Below, piece after piece: positions 12,701 to 23,000 of a stretch of DNA of 64,000 nt. Position numbers and translations under genes: made by a program. Source of the stretch: Arcuatula senhousia (Eukaryota > Mollusca > Bivalvia > Mytilida > Mytilidae); NCBI GenBank assembly GCA_963971305.1, contig OZ020303.1:85537058-85601057 (forward strand). The letters are read 5' to 3'. Position 1 is the stretch's first letter, and every line of letters begins with the position of its first letter. A model generated the notes under the pieces. That model worked only from the letters and a program-made list of their open reading frames with translations, was not told the DNA's origin and did no database searches.

Positions 12701-14407
12701 GTATATTAATTGGAGTAGCACTAGTTCTAGGTGTTGTAGTAATATTTCTGATCTGTAAAAGGTATGTATAGGTTTGACGTTAATTATGTAACATTCGAAC
12801 AAATTGATAACATAACATACTTAACATAATAAAATACTGATTATTTGTGCTTGAAATCTTTGGATAAATTTGAATCATACATTTTCAATGCATGGAACTG
12901 TATTTCCAAGTTAAGATCATCATCAGCAGCAGCAATCTACTGAGCTCTACTTTACAAATGAGATCATTTTACTTGCAAACATGAATTTGTAAAAATATTT
13001 CTTGTAAAACTAGTACTAATATGATATCTGATATGCTTTAACAAGAGTTAACACTAAAGTATGTCTCGCCTGCCGGCACCATCAGAAACAATTATTCTTT
13101 CTTACTTCCACTATATTTTGAATTTACATGGATTTTCAGTTTCTGAGATCAAAAGATGTTTAAAGAACTTAAACATTGCAAATATATGCAATAAAAATAA
13201 TCAAAGTCACTCAACTGGAAAATCAAGGTCAAGGTCAAAAGATGGGGATGCAACTGTGCTAAGCTACTACTGGGACATATGTATACCAAGTTTCATCAAC
13301 CTAGGACCTATAGTTCTTGAGATATGGAGGTGCTCACAAAACTTTTCCATTGCTATTATATGTATTGAAAATTGTCAAAGTCACTCAACCGAAAAATCAA
13401 GGTCAAGGTCAAAAGATGGGGATGCAACTGTGGTAAGCTACTACTGGGGCATATGTATACCAAGTTTCATCAACCTAGGACCTATAGTTCTTGGGATATG
13501 GAGTTGCTCACAAAACTTTTCCATTGCTATTATATGTATTGAAAATTGTCAAAGTCACTCAACCGGAAAATCAAGGTCAAGGACAAAAGATGGGGATGCA
13601 ACTGAGCTAAGCTACTACTGGGGCATATGCATACCAAGTTTCATCAACCTAGGACCTATAGTTCTTGAGATATGGAGGTGCTCGCAAAACTTTTTCATTG
13701 CTATTATATGTATTGAAAATTGTCAGTCACTCAACCGGAAAATCAAGGTCAAGGTCAAAAGATGGGGATGCAACTGTGCTAAGCTACTACTGGGGCATAT
13801 GCATACCAAGTTTCATCAACCTAAGACCTATAGTACTTGAGTTATGGAGGTGCTCATAAAACTTTTCCAAAAAGTTAACGCCGCCGTCGCCGCCGCCGCC
13901 GCCGCCGTCGCCGCCGCCGCCGCCGGTAAAGTAACACCTATGTCCCGCTCTGCTTCGCAGGCGAGACAAAAATTGTGTCAAGGGACAGTGTGATGTGATG
14001 TAGAGGGCAAATTTGTTTCATTAAATTATATTTTTAAACTCATGCACACTTTATCTTTGAGCATTGTCTACTTAACAATCATTTTAAGAATTTTTCAATC
14101 CCACTCATGTGAAGAAACGATATTTTGTCATTTTTAAAGTCATAAGATTAGTGATAATTCAATGATTATTTTCAGGTGTAAATCTAAGGCTCCTTCTCCC
14201 CCTCCCAAGGAACAGACTTACCCAGACCTGTTAAAGAACAAGAGAAGATTGACATTGTTTTTAACACCAGAGGATGAGCTGATACAAGACAATGGTTCAG
14301 TGTTCTCTGAGAGTAATGAGCTGTCACATCAGACCCAACCGACCATTACACACATCAACCCTCTGTACACTGAACAGGATCTGGATAAAGGATCTAACTA
14401 CTGTTGA
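9552..14407 (+). CDS. DSL-like/EGF transmembrane protein, candidate Notch-ligand-type gene (5' partial, 5 exons)
   Basis: Five exons join in phase (9552-9727, 10214-11380, 11840-11865, 12667-12761, 14176-14407) to encode 564 residues to the stop. In order the product has a DSL-like module with six cysteines (CDDTYYGQNC to GWTGDTC), three complete EGF repeats with calcium-binding DVNEC/DINEC starts, a truncated fourth EGF, a Ser/Thr-rich stalk with 16-residue repeats, one transmembrane helix and a roughly 80-residue cytoplasmic tail. DSL plus EGF plus transmembrane is the layout of Delta/Serrate/LAG-2 ligands that activate Notch on neighbouring cells. However, the typical PRDDxFGH part of DSL is not conserved, there are few EGFs, and the signal peptide and any MNNL domain are not visible. 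A generic EGF receptor-like protein remains possible. Confidence 0.8.
10214..11380 (+). CDS. DSL/EGF gene exon: EGF repeats and Ser/Thr-rich stalk
   Basis: The exon has a 3' splice site TTCTAAG and a 5' splice site AAAAAT|GTAAGT. EGF modules follow one another: NECDSNPCGNGSCVDTYGSY, then DVNECFN, DINECVL, and a last DINECKK module that loses its final cysteine and runs into TSSTRFF. The remainder is rich in Ser, Thr, Asn and Gln with several possible N-glycosylation sites, and it contains four tandem LENTLPANQNIETTVM-type repeats. Confidence 0.85.
10894..11085 (+). repeat. Coding minisatellite: four 48-bp units (16 residues each)
   Basis: The consensus residue unit is LENTLPANQNIETTVM, with changes such as R for Q or P and I for L. 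The period is exactly 48 bp, so copy-number changes keep the frame. It lies in the extracellular stalk between the EGF modules and the membrane helix, a position typical of length-variable mucin-like stalks. Confidence 0.85.
11840..11865 (+). CDS. DSL/EGF gene micro-exon (26 nt)
   Basis: The segment between TTATTTCAG and TTTCAG|GTAATA is 26 nt. It completes a codon from the previous exon and encodes LTPDKSSFQ, leaving phase 0 for the membrane exon. Phase agreement on both sides supports it, but at this size it needs transcript evidence. Confidence 0.6.
12212..12600 (+). repeat. Dispersed repeat family A, long copy, in an intron
   Basis: It carries the family markers GAAGCAAAGGTGTACCAAAG, CAGGTGCTCCAGAAGAGTAA and TATAGCACACCCGTCACG. 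It also has the extra downstream part (CCAACATCTGTGCTCATC) shared with the 2.6 kb copy. It sits less than 70 bp before the transmembrane exon. Confidence 0.6.
12667..12761 (+). CDS. DSL/EGF gene exon: transmembrane helix
   Basis: The exon has a strong polypyrimidine tract and TTTTTGTAG before it and AAAAG|GTATGT after it. It encodes KWIKEN followed by about 24 hydrophobic residues (MVLALGILIGVALVLGVVVI, then FLIC) and a basic K-R stop-transfer. A single-pass type I orientation follows, with the EGF repeats outside. Confidence 0.85.
13060..13975 (+). mobile_element. Helitron-like/pearl-type element with 174-bp internal tandem repeats
   Basis: The left end is TATGTCTCGCCTGCCGGCAC. The body is about four tandem copies of a ~174-bp unit (each with TCAAGGTCAAGG, then AAAGATGGGGATGCAACTG). 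A (GCC)n microsatellite at 13878-13925 follows, then a 3' hairpin formed by TGTCCCGCTCTGC and GCAGGCGAGACA. Bivalve pearl/CvA elements and Helitron-derived DINE/HINE elements share this order: short flank, tandem monomers, microsatellite, terminal hairpin. The open frame through it only reflects a repeat with few stops. Its ends match the elements at 21.5 and 63.1 kb. Confidence 0.7.
14176..14407 (+). CDS. DSL/EGF gene terminal coding exon: cytoplasmic tail
   Basis: The acceptor ATTATTTTCAG precedes RCKSKAPSPPPKEQ. The exon continues through RRLTLFLTPEDELIQ to SNYC and a TGA stop. The tail is proline- and serine-containing with LY and TY tyrosines (YPDLL, NPLYTE). I see no clear PDZ-binding terminus. 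The phase agrees with the membrane exon. Confidence 0.85.
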
Positions 14408-16654
14408 TGTTTGTCATATCATACTCAACCGACCATTATAATATATAAGAGTCGTGCAATTTATGTGCTGTACTGGGCATGCACATGTCAAATCATCTCT
14501 TATTGTTCAACTCCAGTTAAAATATCATATCACTGATAATAGTTTAATGACTTCTTTTTTTTACAAAATTGCATTGTAATTAATAAGCCATAACAATCTA
14601 AAACATAGGTATGTTGTTATGCATTTTAACAAAAAATAACAACAGAATATAGATAGTATTGTATAAATTGTAAACATTTATTTTTTGTAAAACAGAATTG
14701 ATAAATGTTCTTAAACATGTTAAATGTCACACAAAGAATGTTTACCCCACCTGTTTCAAACATTTGAATAGGGTATTAATGTCTGTAAATATTAATGTCT
14801 TTTCTCTATTTATCTATGACTGTAAAGTCACTTTCCATCTTAGTTTTATAGTATTTTTCAGTATTTTCATTTTCTTTAAAATCGGGTAAGAAAAATACAA
14901 CTGCATTTTATGATTATTTTAATTGAATGAGTTTTAATTGTAATCACAATTACAAAAATAATTCTCACATAAATAAATGGACGGAATGTGATTTTCACAA
15001 TAAAAGAAATTGGAGTTTACAGATTATTCTTCCAATATTAAAGGTACATAAGCTGGATTAAGTTATAAATTGTAATATTTTATTTTGAATTATTCAGTGT
15101 TGATAAGTTCTAATGTAAATCAATACACTTTTATATTAAAGAGAAGAAAATCAAGAAATAAAGCATTATTAAATAGAAACCAACTTAACTAAGGAGCATT
15201 TTATTCACATTTTTTCTAAGAATTATTATCTTATAAAAATGCATAAGCTTATGTCCTTTTATGTAGACAGAGAGTGGTGATTGCATAGCATGTGACAAGT
15301 ATACATACAAATTGTTTTCATGAAAATAGACACCCTAAGACAATCTTATCTAAAGTGATCATTACCAAAATTGCATGCTATTCATATAATGGCAAAATTA
15401 ACCAAAGACCTGAGTGTGTTTGTTCTTTACTCAAAGAAGTAGGTTCAGTAATAGCCAAAATCAGCCAAAAATTTCAACTTAGAGTTCAACTTCTTTAAAT
15501 AAGTGGGAAATATGTTTTAAAATCTTGTATCTTTAAGAGAAGCAAAAAACTAGCTGTGAAATATTCAAAAGATAGGAGAAAATCAGGCTAAAAATCATGA
15601 TTTTATGAATATTTCGATTTTTGACAATTTAGGGCATTTTTGGTAAGAAATCACTTAATTCAACATAGAGCACAGGCATCAACAAATACAATTTTGTAAA
15701 GAGATGCATAATTTTGCCTGACAAATAGATTTAGAATTAAAGTTGTCGATGGATATGCTCTATACTTATTTGAACAAAAACCCCTTACAAATCCTTAAAA
15801 TTGAAGCTAATCTTGATATTTTCTGAGTTTCAACGAGTTTATGATGTTATTATACCAAGCATGTTGCTGTCACCATGTGAAATGGATTGAATATGTAAAG
15901 TTGGGTTATCTAATGACTGAATTGCATCAAATCCATTGAGGTAGTACAAATTTGAAAATTGTAAAAAGAGTAAAAATATGGGGCCAATTTCAGTACTTAC
16001 TGAACATACTCCTTTGATCTATATCCAATAATGAATTTATTAAGTGAATAACAATTGCTGATATGTACAGAAAGGACAAAGAGGATGTAATTTAACACAT
16101 TTTGTATAATGTTATCCTTGAATGATGTGAATGCAATCACCATATACACACAACATTAAAATAATATTATATGATATAATCTTAACCATATAGAACATAT
16201 ATTAAATGGCAAGTCTATAATTTAAATCTTTCTGTGATAGACAAATGAATAAAGGTTAAAACAAAATTACTGAACTTGGAGGACTAATCATAAATGTCAA
16301 AGAAAAAAGAGGTTTACTATGCATCACCTTCATAAAAAACACCAAATCAAATGTCTGTTAAATACATAGATACCTAACTTCTGTTTACACATCACAAAAT
16401 AAGGGTATCACAATACCATGACTAGACAATATCTTAAATCAATCTCCTTGTATATAAAAAAATCATAGCTGTTCATATAGAACACATGACATCATCAGAA
16501 CTGTTATTCCTTTATACACTGATTTCTTAACAGCAAAATCTACTTGTAAGGTACAATAGCAAAGTACAAACTCTTATAACATCAAACAGTGATTGAATTA
16601 TCAAACATAAGGCAAGGAACCAACATTTTTAGTGATCATGATTTCAAACTTAAA
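14408..16654. other. 3' untranslated and intergenic sequence with candidate poly(A) signals
   Basis: AATAAA occurs at 14972-14977, 14999-15004 and 15157-15162, all on the + strand and all plausible ends for the DSL/EGF transcript. No other gene is recognised up to about 16.65 kb. Confidence 0.45.
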
Positions 16655-16920
16655 ACTTCAGGATGTTCGCCTGTCAGTTTGAAAACAACCAGGTATCTAG
16701 ATTTATATATTTGATGAATAGACCATAGATAAAGGTACAAAATAAGCGGTTGCCAAACTTTTGAGATAATAAGCGTTCAAAATTTGGCGGGAAAAATGTT
16801 TTCACTGGCTTTTTCATAGGTTATGCATTGAGCTTGTTTTACTGTAAAAACCTTTGAAATAATAACAAGAAATTTATAAAATTTTGACCAATTAACCTAA
16901 TTAAAGTTTGTTTTTGCCTG
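16655..16920 (+). repeat. Partial copy of the GGATGTT-type MITE
   Basis: A left end CAGGATGTTCGCC and an interior TTCAAAATTTGGCGGGAAAA resemble the better-preserved element at 20505-20900. The right terminus is not recognisable here; sequence of the next tandem-repeat element follows. Confidence 0.45.
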
Positions 16921-17459
16921 CAAAAACTTCCCTTAAAGGTTCTAAGTTCAAAGGGCCATTACTCCCACAAAAATTTGAGGATCAAAATTTCCTGGTCATG
17001 TACACAACTACATATGGTGTACTTCCTATATACATGTACCAAGTTTCATTGAATTTGGTTCAGTAGTTTCAGAGGAGTTGCGCCGACAAGATGATAAATG
17101 GGGATTTCAAGAAAAAGTTCTACGTTCAAAGGGCCATAACTCCCACAAAAATTTGAGAATTGAAATTTCCTGTTAATGTGCACAACTGCATATGGTGTTC
17201 TTACTATATACCTTATTTCATTGAATTCGGTTCAGTAGTTTCAGAGTTATTGCACTGACAAGATGTTAAATGAGAATTTTCAGCAAATTCCTAAGCTCAA
17301 AGGGCCATAACTCCCTTAAAAATTTGAGGATAAAAAATTCCTCGTAATATGGTTCAGAAGTTTCAGAGGAGTTGCGCTGACATTCTTTGTGACAGACAGA
17401 CTGATGGACGGACATGACAAAAACAATATGTCTCCCCACAAAAGTGAGGGGAGACATAA
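16921..17459 (+). mobile_element. Helitron-like element with about 175-bp tandem units and 3' hairpin
   Basis: Three units contain TCAAAGGGCCATAACTCCC at 16949, 17127 and 17298, the last internally shortened. They are followed by GACAGACAGACTGATGGACG and then a hairpin made of TATGTCTCCCC and GGGGAGACATA (17427-17457). The architecture equals that of the 13.1, 21.5, 23.9 and 41.5 kb elements, with unrelated monomer sequence. Confidence 0.6.
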
Positions 17460-19757
17460 TTATGAAAAGGAATTAGGGGATAGCTAGGCGAAAATAATAT
17501 CCCTATTTTAATGGTTAAATCAAGAGAATTCTCATAATCTGACAGAAATCTAAGAAAACTGACCAGGGATCATCCTAAATCTAACTCATTGAAGCAAAAT
17601 AAACTTGACTAAACCAAAAATAATTTAAAAAATGCACTATAGACATGGTACAATAAATGTCATCTTTCCACTCTATCTAATTAATACAGTTAAAATCATA
17701 ACTAAAACACAAAAAAAATCATTTCTTAAATACCAATTTAATTGAATCATCTTTATAGCCTTTAAAAACTTGTGAATTTGATTTGTTTCCTTTTTCATTT
17801 TAAAAGAGCTAGAAAATAAAATCAATCTAAATCTAAATAAAATAGAGAAAATTATTTGAAAAATTCTTGACATTATTAGCAGGCATCTAAAAAATCAAAA
17901 AGAAATTGCCTTTTTAAGACAATTTAGGCTAATCTTAACATGACTGCTTTAACAAACGTCAAATATAAAACATGTTAACCAAGTGTGCTCCTAAAAACAA
18001 CATTGTGAGTTAAAACTAGATTAACCTTAAATTTTTACTCAGTTCAGGGACCAATATACTACGGACCTTCAGTCATTAAACAAAATCATCAAGATTCAGT
18101 TTTTGATTTAATAAACATGATTTTGTTTCATATCACTATACAGGATCTTTATTCTTTAGGACTCAGTTGAAACATGTTATGATGAACATAAATTAAAACA
18201 AACATTCAAATCACTTAACTTCTAAGTGACATTATTTGATCTGACAGCACTTGAATACACATATAGGTTTAGAGCTAAAATTGGTTCTCTTAAAAAGACA
18301 TATTTTCAAAAATCAGAATATCAAATTAAAATTGTGTCATTTTATTGTTTGGTAGTTATACATGAAACTGCCCACGATTTGGGGGGAAATATACCTAATT
18401 TTTGAATTAGACATAAATAATAAATGTTGATGATTGGCTAAAAAGTGCAAAATAACAACATTAGAATCTGTTTGGTCATTGTTGTAATATTTTTTTGGGC
18501 ATTTTTTTAATCAAATCTAATATTTTACCGGTTTTCCAAGTTTTCTACTCCTAGCGTGTCTGATGAAGGTTAATCCAGAAAAGCGCTTCACACGCAGTGA
18601 AATTTTGCTTTTGTACATTTATTAAAATCATTTTAATATGTGGATCGTGTCTTTTTGGCACATATTCCATATTCTTTCGTTTTTAATATTTTGTGAGAAT
18701 AAAATATGAGTGGACCTGCAGTCCACAAAGGTAATCTTAATGAAACATTAGTGTTTGTAAGACGAATCTGAAGTTAAAATATTTTTTGTGTGCTGTGGTC
18801 TTCTTATATTTTTTTAGTAAAAAAATAAACAGAAAATTAAGTTCTTGAACTATTTTTAGGGAAAATAAAATTCTAAATCACATTTGACCCAATGCTGAAA
18901 AGAAATTTGATTCAAGTAAAAAAAACCAACATTTTTTAGATTTTTTTCAAAAAGGGCCATACACAGTCCTTATCATACCTTATTCTACGACAAGATGAAG
19001 GAAAAAGTATATGGGTTGAATGAAGAGGCATTCTTTTCACTCTTCTTTAGCATAAGAGTATACATTTTGATATGAACATAAGATCACAAATTCATTATAC
19101 TAGTAGATAATATGAATGTAGTACTTCTGAAAATCAGTTAACAGACAAAATAAAAAATGATGTTGTTAAACAACAAATTTGATCTATAACAATGAGATTT
19201 ATAAAATATTATGCAAGTTTAAATAATAATTACAGATTCAACAAACTCTATCAGCATGAAACCTGATATGAACGATCAGATGCTGGAGTTGGATATAAAG
19301 CTTACAAAACAATGCTGAAGAAAGACTTTAAACAAACCATGCTACACAACAAATGTGACCGACTCCAAATCATTGGTACATAGCTAGTTCAGTGTTCCAG
19401 CCAACTATATGTACAAACAGTCATTCATATAAGACCAGTCTATACTTGAAATTTGTATAAAAAGTCTTATATCAATTTCAAGAATATTTGAAAGAATTAA
19501 AGAATAATTAAAAGAATATAACCTTACATTTGCATGTTCTATAATTCCCTTTCCTTGATTGGTAAACAATATTTCGTTTTTTATTATTTGAAAATAGTAT
19601 GAAATATCTTTTTGAAAGTTTTGATCTTTAACTAGCTTATGTTATGCCTGATGTGTACTTATCATTCATATACTCCCTATAACATGGAAATGTTAAGTTG
19701 TAGCTGGGACACTGAGATATGTAAGTATTAAACAAGGCACAAAACTTGCACTCTTAA
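17460..19757. other. Intergenic sequence between convergent genes
   Basis: No protein gene is seen. The part near 19.76 kb should be 3' untranslated sequence of the phosphatase gene: a minus-strand AATAAA lies at 19580-19585, about 170 bp past the stop. A hammerhead-like motif lies at 18554-18595. Confidence 0.45.
18554..18595 (+). ncRNA. Hammerhead ribozyme motif (candidate, with weak stem II)
   Basis: The order is stem I GCGTGT, core CTGATGA, stem II region AGGTTAATCCA, core GAAA, stem III AAGC/GCTT (perfect and without a loop), cleavage-site C after TT, then stem I' ACACGC, fully complementary to GCGTGT. Stem II has only two G-C pairs plus an A-A closing position, so activity is doubtful. 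Type I hammerheads with short stem III are known from Penelope-like elements and retrozymes. It probably marks the remnant of such an element. Confidence 0.5.
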
Positions 19758-20084
19758 TCAGGTCTGGTTTTCTTTATGACTTGTAGATTGTTCTAACAAT
19801 TTCTGCTCTATATTGGTTTGTAGTTGACTAATGAATGTAAATAAAGCAAAAGCATGACTTTTCTTCATTTCTGTCCAATGTTCCCGAGACTCTGTGTCTA
19901 CCATGCTGTCTCTAGTTGACATGGACCAGCTCATTGATGATGTACAGTTCATGTTATCTAGTACCACCCAGTGGTGTGTCAGATAAGATAACAGTTTCTC
20001 ATAGATGTTAGTCAATGCATCATCATTCAGTGGCTTTAGTTTGTATATTATCTTCAAAAGATACTCTAATGTGTGTCTAGTTCC
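19758..20084 (-). CDS. PTPDC1-type gene exon L (last coding exon)
   Basis: The acceptor CCATTTCAG precedes GTRHTLEYLLKIIYKLKPL; the exon runs through SYLTHHWVVLD to HKENQT and TGA. The preceding exon ends in phase 0 and this one opens in phase 0. The helical C-terminal region corresponds to the conserved C-terminus of the family, with an invertebrate-specific insert between the two helices (rich in Ser, Met and Thr). Confidence 0.85.
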   Translation of the reverse strand, partial: GTRHTLEYLLKIIYKLKPLNDDALTNIYEKLLSYLTHHWVVLDNMNCTSSMSWSMSTRDSMVDTESREHWTEMKKSHAFALFTFISQLQTNIEQKLLEQSTSHKENQT

Positions 20085-23000
20085 CTGAAATGGTAAAGAC
20101 CGTCATTAAATGGAATGGTTTTATCATGGTATTCAAAAGAAAATGGCTTAAAAAGAATATTAGAAAATCTGTCAAAGTCAAAAATGGCCGGGTTTCGTTT
20201 AACAGGAAGTAGGTAAGCCACATACCTGAAATCATATCCCACATTATGGGACCCCACCCTGATGCTATATACCAAATGTCAAGTGGCTGTGATTAGTAGT
20301 TGCTGAGAAAACTGTTACCAAAATTTCTTGCCCGCCCGCATGCTGCCCGCAGCCTGTCCGCCCGACATTCACCATTTTATAACCCGGATTTTCTCTAGTG
20401 AAATCCTGCCAAATATGGATTGCTTTTTCAAAATTGACTGCAGTTTTTTTAAGATTCACATGTACAGTTTCTGAGAAAAGCTTGACAGAAATGTGTACAG
20501 ACATTAAGGATGTTCGAGGGTGACTTTGAAAGTGATGAGGTTTTGAAATTGATGCCTTAAATCATAAGGGTATAATTTAAAATACAAATTAAGCTAAAAA
20601 TTTTGATAGGTTACCGTACTCGTTTTAAAGATAATTAGAGTTCAAAATTTGGCGGGAAAAGGTTTTCTCTGGTTTTATCATAGCTTTAACATAAGCATTA
20701 TTTAGCTGTTTAAACCTGTGAAATAGTGATTAGAATTTAAAATAAATTTGTAAAACATATATTTATGGTGTAATGAAGACATTACACAAAAGAAAAGTAG
20801 GGGTTACCATGCAAAAATGTTTGCCTTATTTTGATGGAAAACACCCGAGGATTCCGAAAAAATGTCAGAAATCTCAAAATCTGACCCTCCAACATCCTTA
20901 AAGCATTTGTACATATGTAGGGACAGACTGATCAGTTATAATGTTTGCCCTGAAATGTTGTCGCAAAACAAAAACCAAAAGAGTCCTTAAGAATAGTATA
21001 TTAACTTACTCTTTCTAACTTTGGTAAAACTGAATCAACTTCTCTGGTTTTTATTATCACACTTAAATCTTGGGCTTTTAACACTGGCTCCTAAAACAGA
21101 CAAAATTACTACACAATTTAATGGCATAATTTTTAACTGTTTGACATGCATATGTTTTGTCTATTAAAGACTCTATTGAGATGCCCAAGGCCTAATAAAC
21201 TTGATATGGATGAAAAAAAGTTATAAATACATGTACAGATAAATATTCCAAGACAAAAATTCATTTATTTCAAATAAAATCTTATGTAAATCTGTTCTTT
21301 TGCTCTGTTCTATTTTGACAAACTGCTACTTTAAAGTTTTCACACACAACCAATGTAAAGAAATATAAGAAATATTACCAAGTTTTAACATTTACATTTT
21401 TGTAATTTTTTCCTAAAATCTGGACATTGCAAACAATTATGCAAAGTTTTTTAAACAAAGAAAAGAAACAAGTGTGGCCACTAAAAGTATGTCTCGCCTG
21501 CCGGCACCATCGCTAAAATCAACTACCCAAGCTTTCATTTCTTGATATAAACACAAAAAGTGTCAGTATACCTAATAACATATGCCTAGTTATTATACTA
21601 TTCAAGCAATCCATTGTCCACACAAGTATTACAAAAAGTTTTCTGTCTGAAAAAAGACCCAAGTTCACAGAGTCACTGGAGCGTAAAAATGGGGTCTTGG
21701 TCACATGGCATGGTGACAGTTGCGTTGTCCATAACCGCAACTGTCTGTTTACCCAATACCTCAGATGCCTAGCTATTATAACTTTCCAGCAATTCATCTT
21801 CCATAAAAGTCTTACAAAAAAAATTTTCGGCCTGAAAAAGACCTAAGTTCACAGAGTCACTGGAGCGTGAAAGGTCAGGGTCACATAGCATGGTGACAGC
21901 TGCATGGACCATAACCTAAACTGTCTGTATTCGAAATATCAGATGCCTAGCTATTATACTTTTCAAGCAATTCATCGTCCACAAAAGTCTTACAAAAAAG
22001 TTTACGGCCTGAAAAAAGACCTAAGTTCACAGAGTCACTGGAGCGTGAAAATGGGGTCAGGGTCAAACGGCATGGTGACAGTTGCGTAGACCATAACCTG
22101 AACTGTCTGTATACCAAATATCAGATGCCTAGCTATTATACTTTTCAAGCAATTCATCTTCCATAAAAGTCTTACAAAAAAAATTTTCGGCCTGAAAAAG
22201 ACCTAAGTTCACAGAGTCACTGGAGCGTGAAAATGGGGTCAGGGTCACATAGCATGGTGACAGCTGCATGGACCATAACCTAAACTGTCTGTATTCGAAA
22301 TATCAGATGCCTAGCTATTATACTTTTCAAGCAATTCATCGTCCACAAAAGTCTTACAAAAAAGTTTACGGCCTGAAAAAAGACCTAAGTTCATAGAGTC
22401 ACTGGAGCGTGAAAATGGGGTCAGGGTGAAACGGCATGGTGACAGTTGCGTAGACCATAACCTGAACTGTCTGTATACCAAATATCAGATGCCTAGCTAT
22501 TATACTTTTCAAGCAATTCATTGTCCACAAAAGTCTTACAAAAAAGTTTACGACGCCGCCGACGCCACCGCCGTCAAGTAATACCTATGTCTCGCCTTCC
22601 GCGACTATTCGTCGCAGGCGAGACAAAAATTGCCTACAAAAAATCCAGCTATCTGTTGATACATTCAGCTACATTAGAACAAACCTTTAAATGGTCCAGC
22701 CAACTAAACATAACTTCAGCTAACACATTGGCATCCTACTCTGTAGCTAACTCTTTCTACATTAGAACAAACCTTTAAATGATCCAGCCAACTAAACATA
22801 ACTTCAGCTAACAAACCTTTAAATGGTCCAGCCAACTAAACATTACTTCAGCTAACAAACCTTTAAATGATCCAGCCAACTAAACATTACTTCAGCTAAC
22901 ACATTGGCATCCTACTCTGTAGCTAACTCTTTCTACATTAGAACAAACCTTTAAATGGTCCAGCTAACTAAACATAACTTCAGCTAACACATTGGCATCC

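Noticed and set aside
13061..13840. 259-codon plus-strand frame
   Set aside because: Reading through tandem 174-bp monomers of a Helitron-like element; no domain and no splice context.
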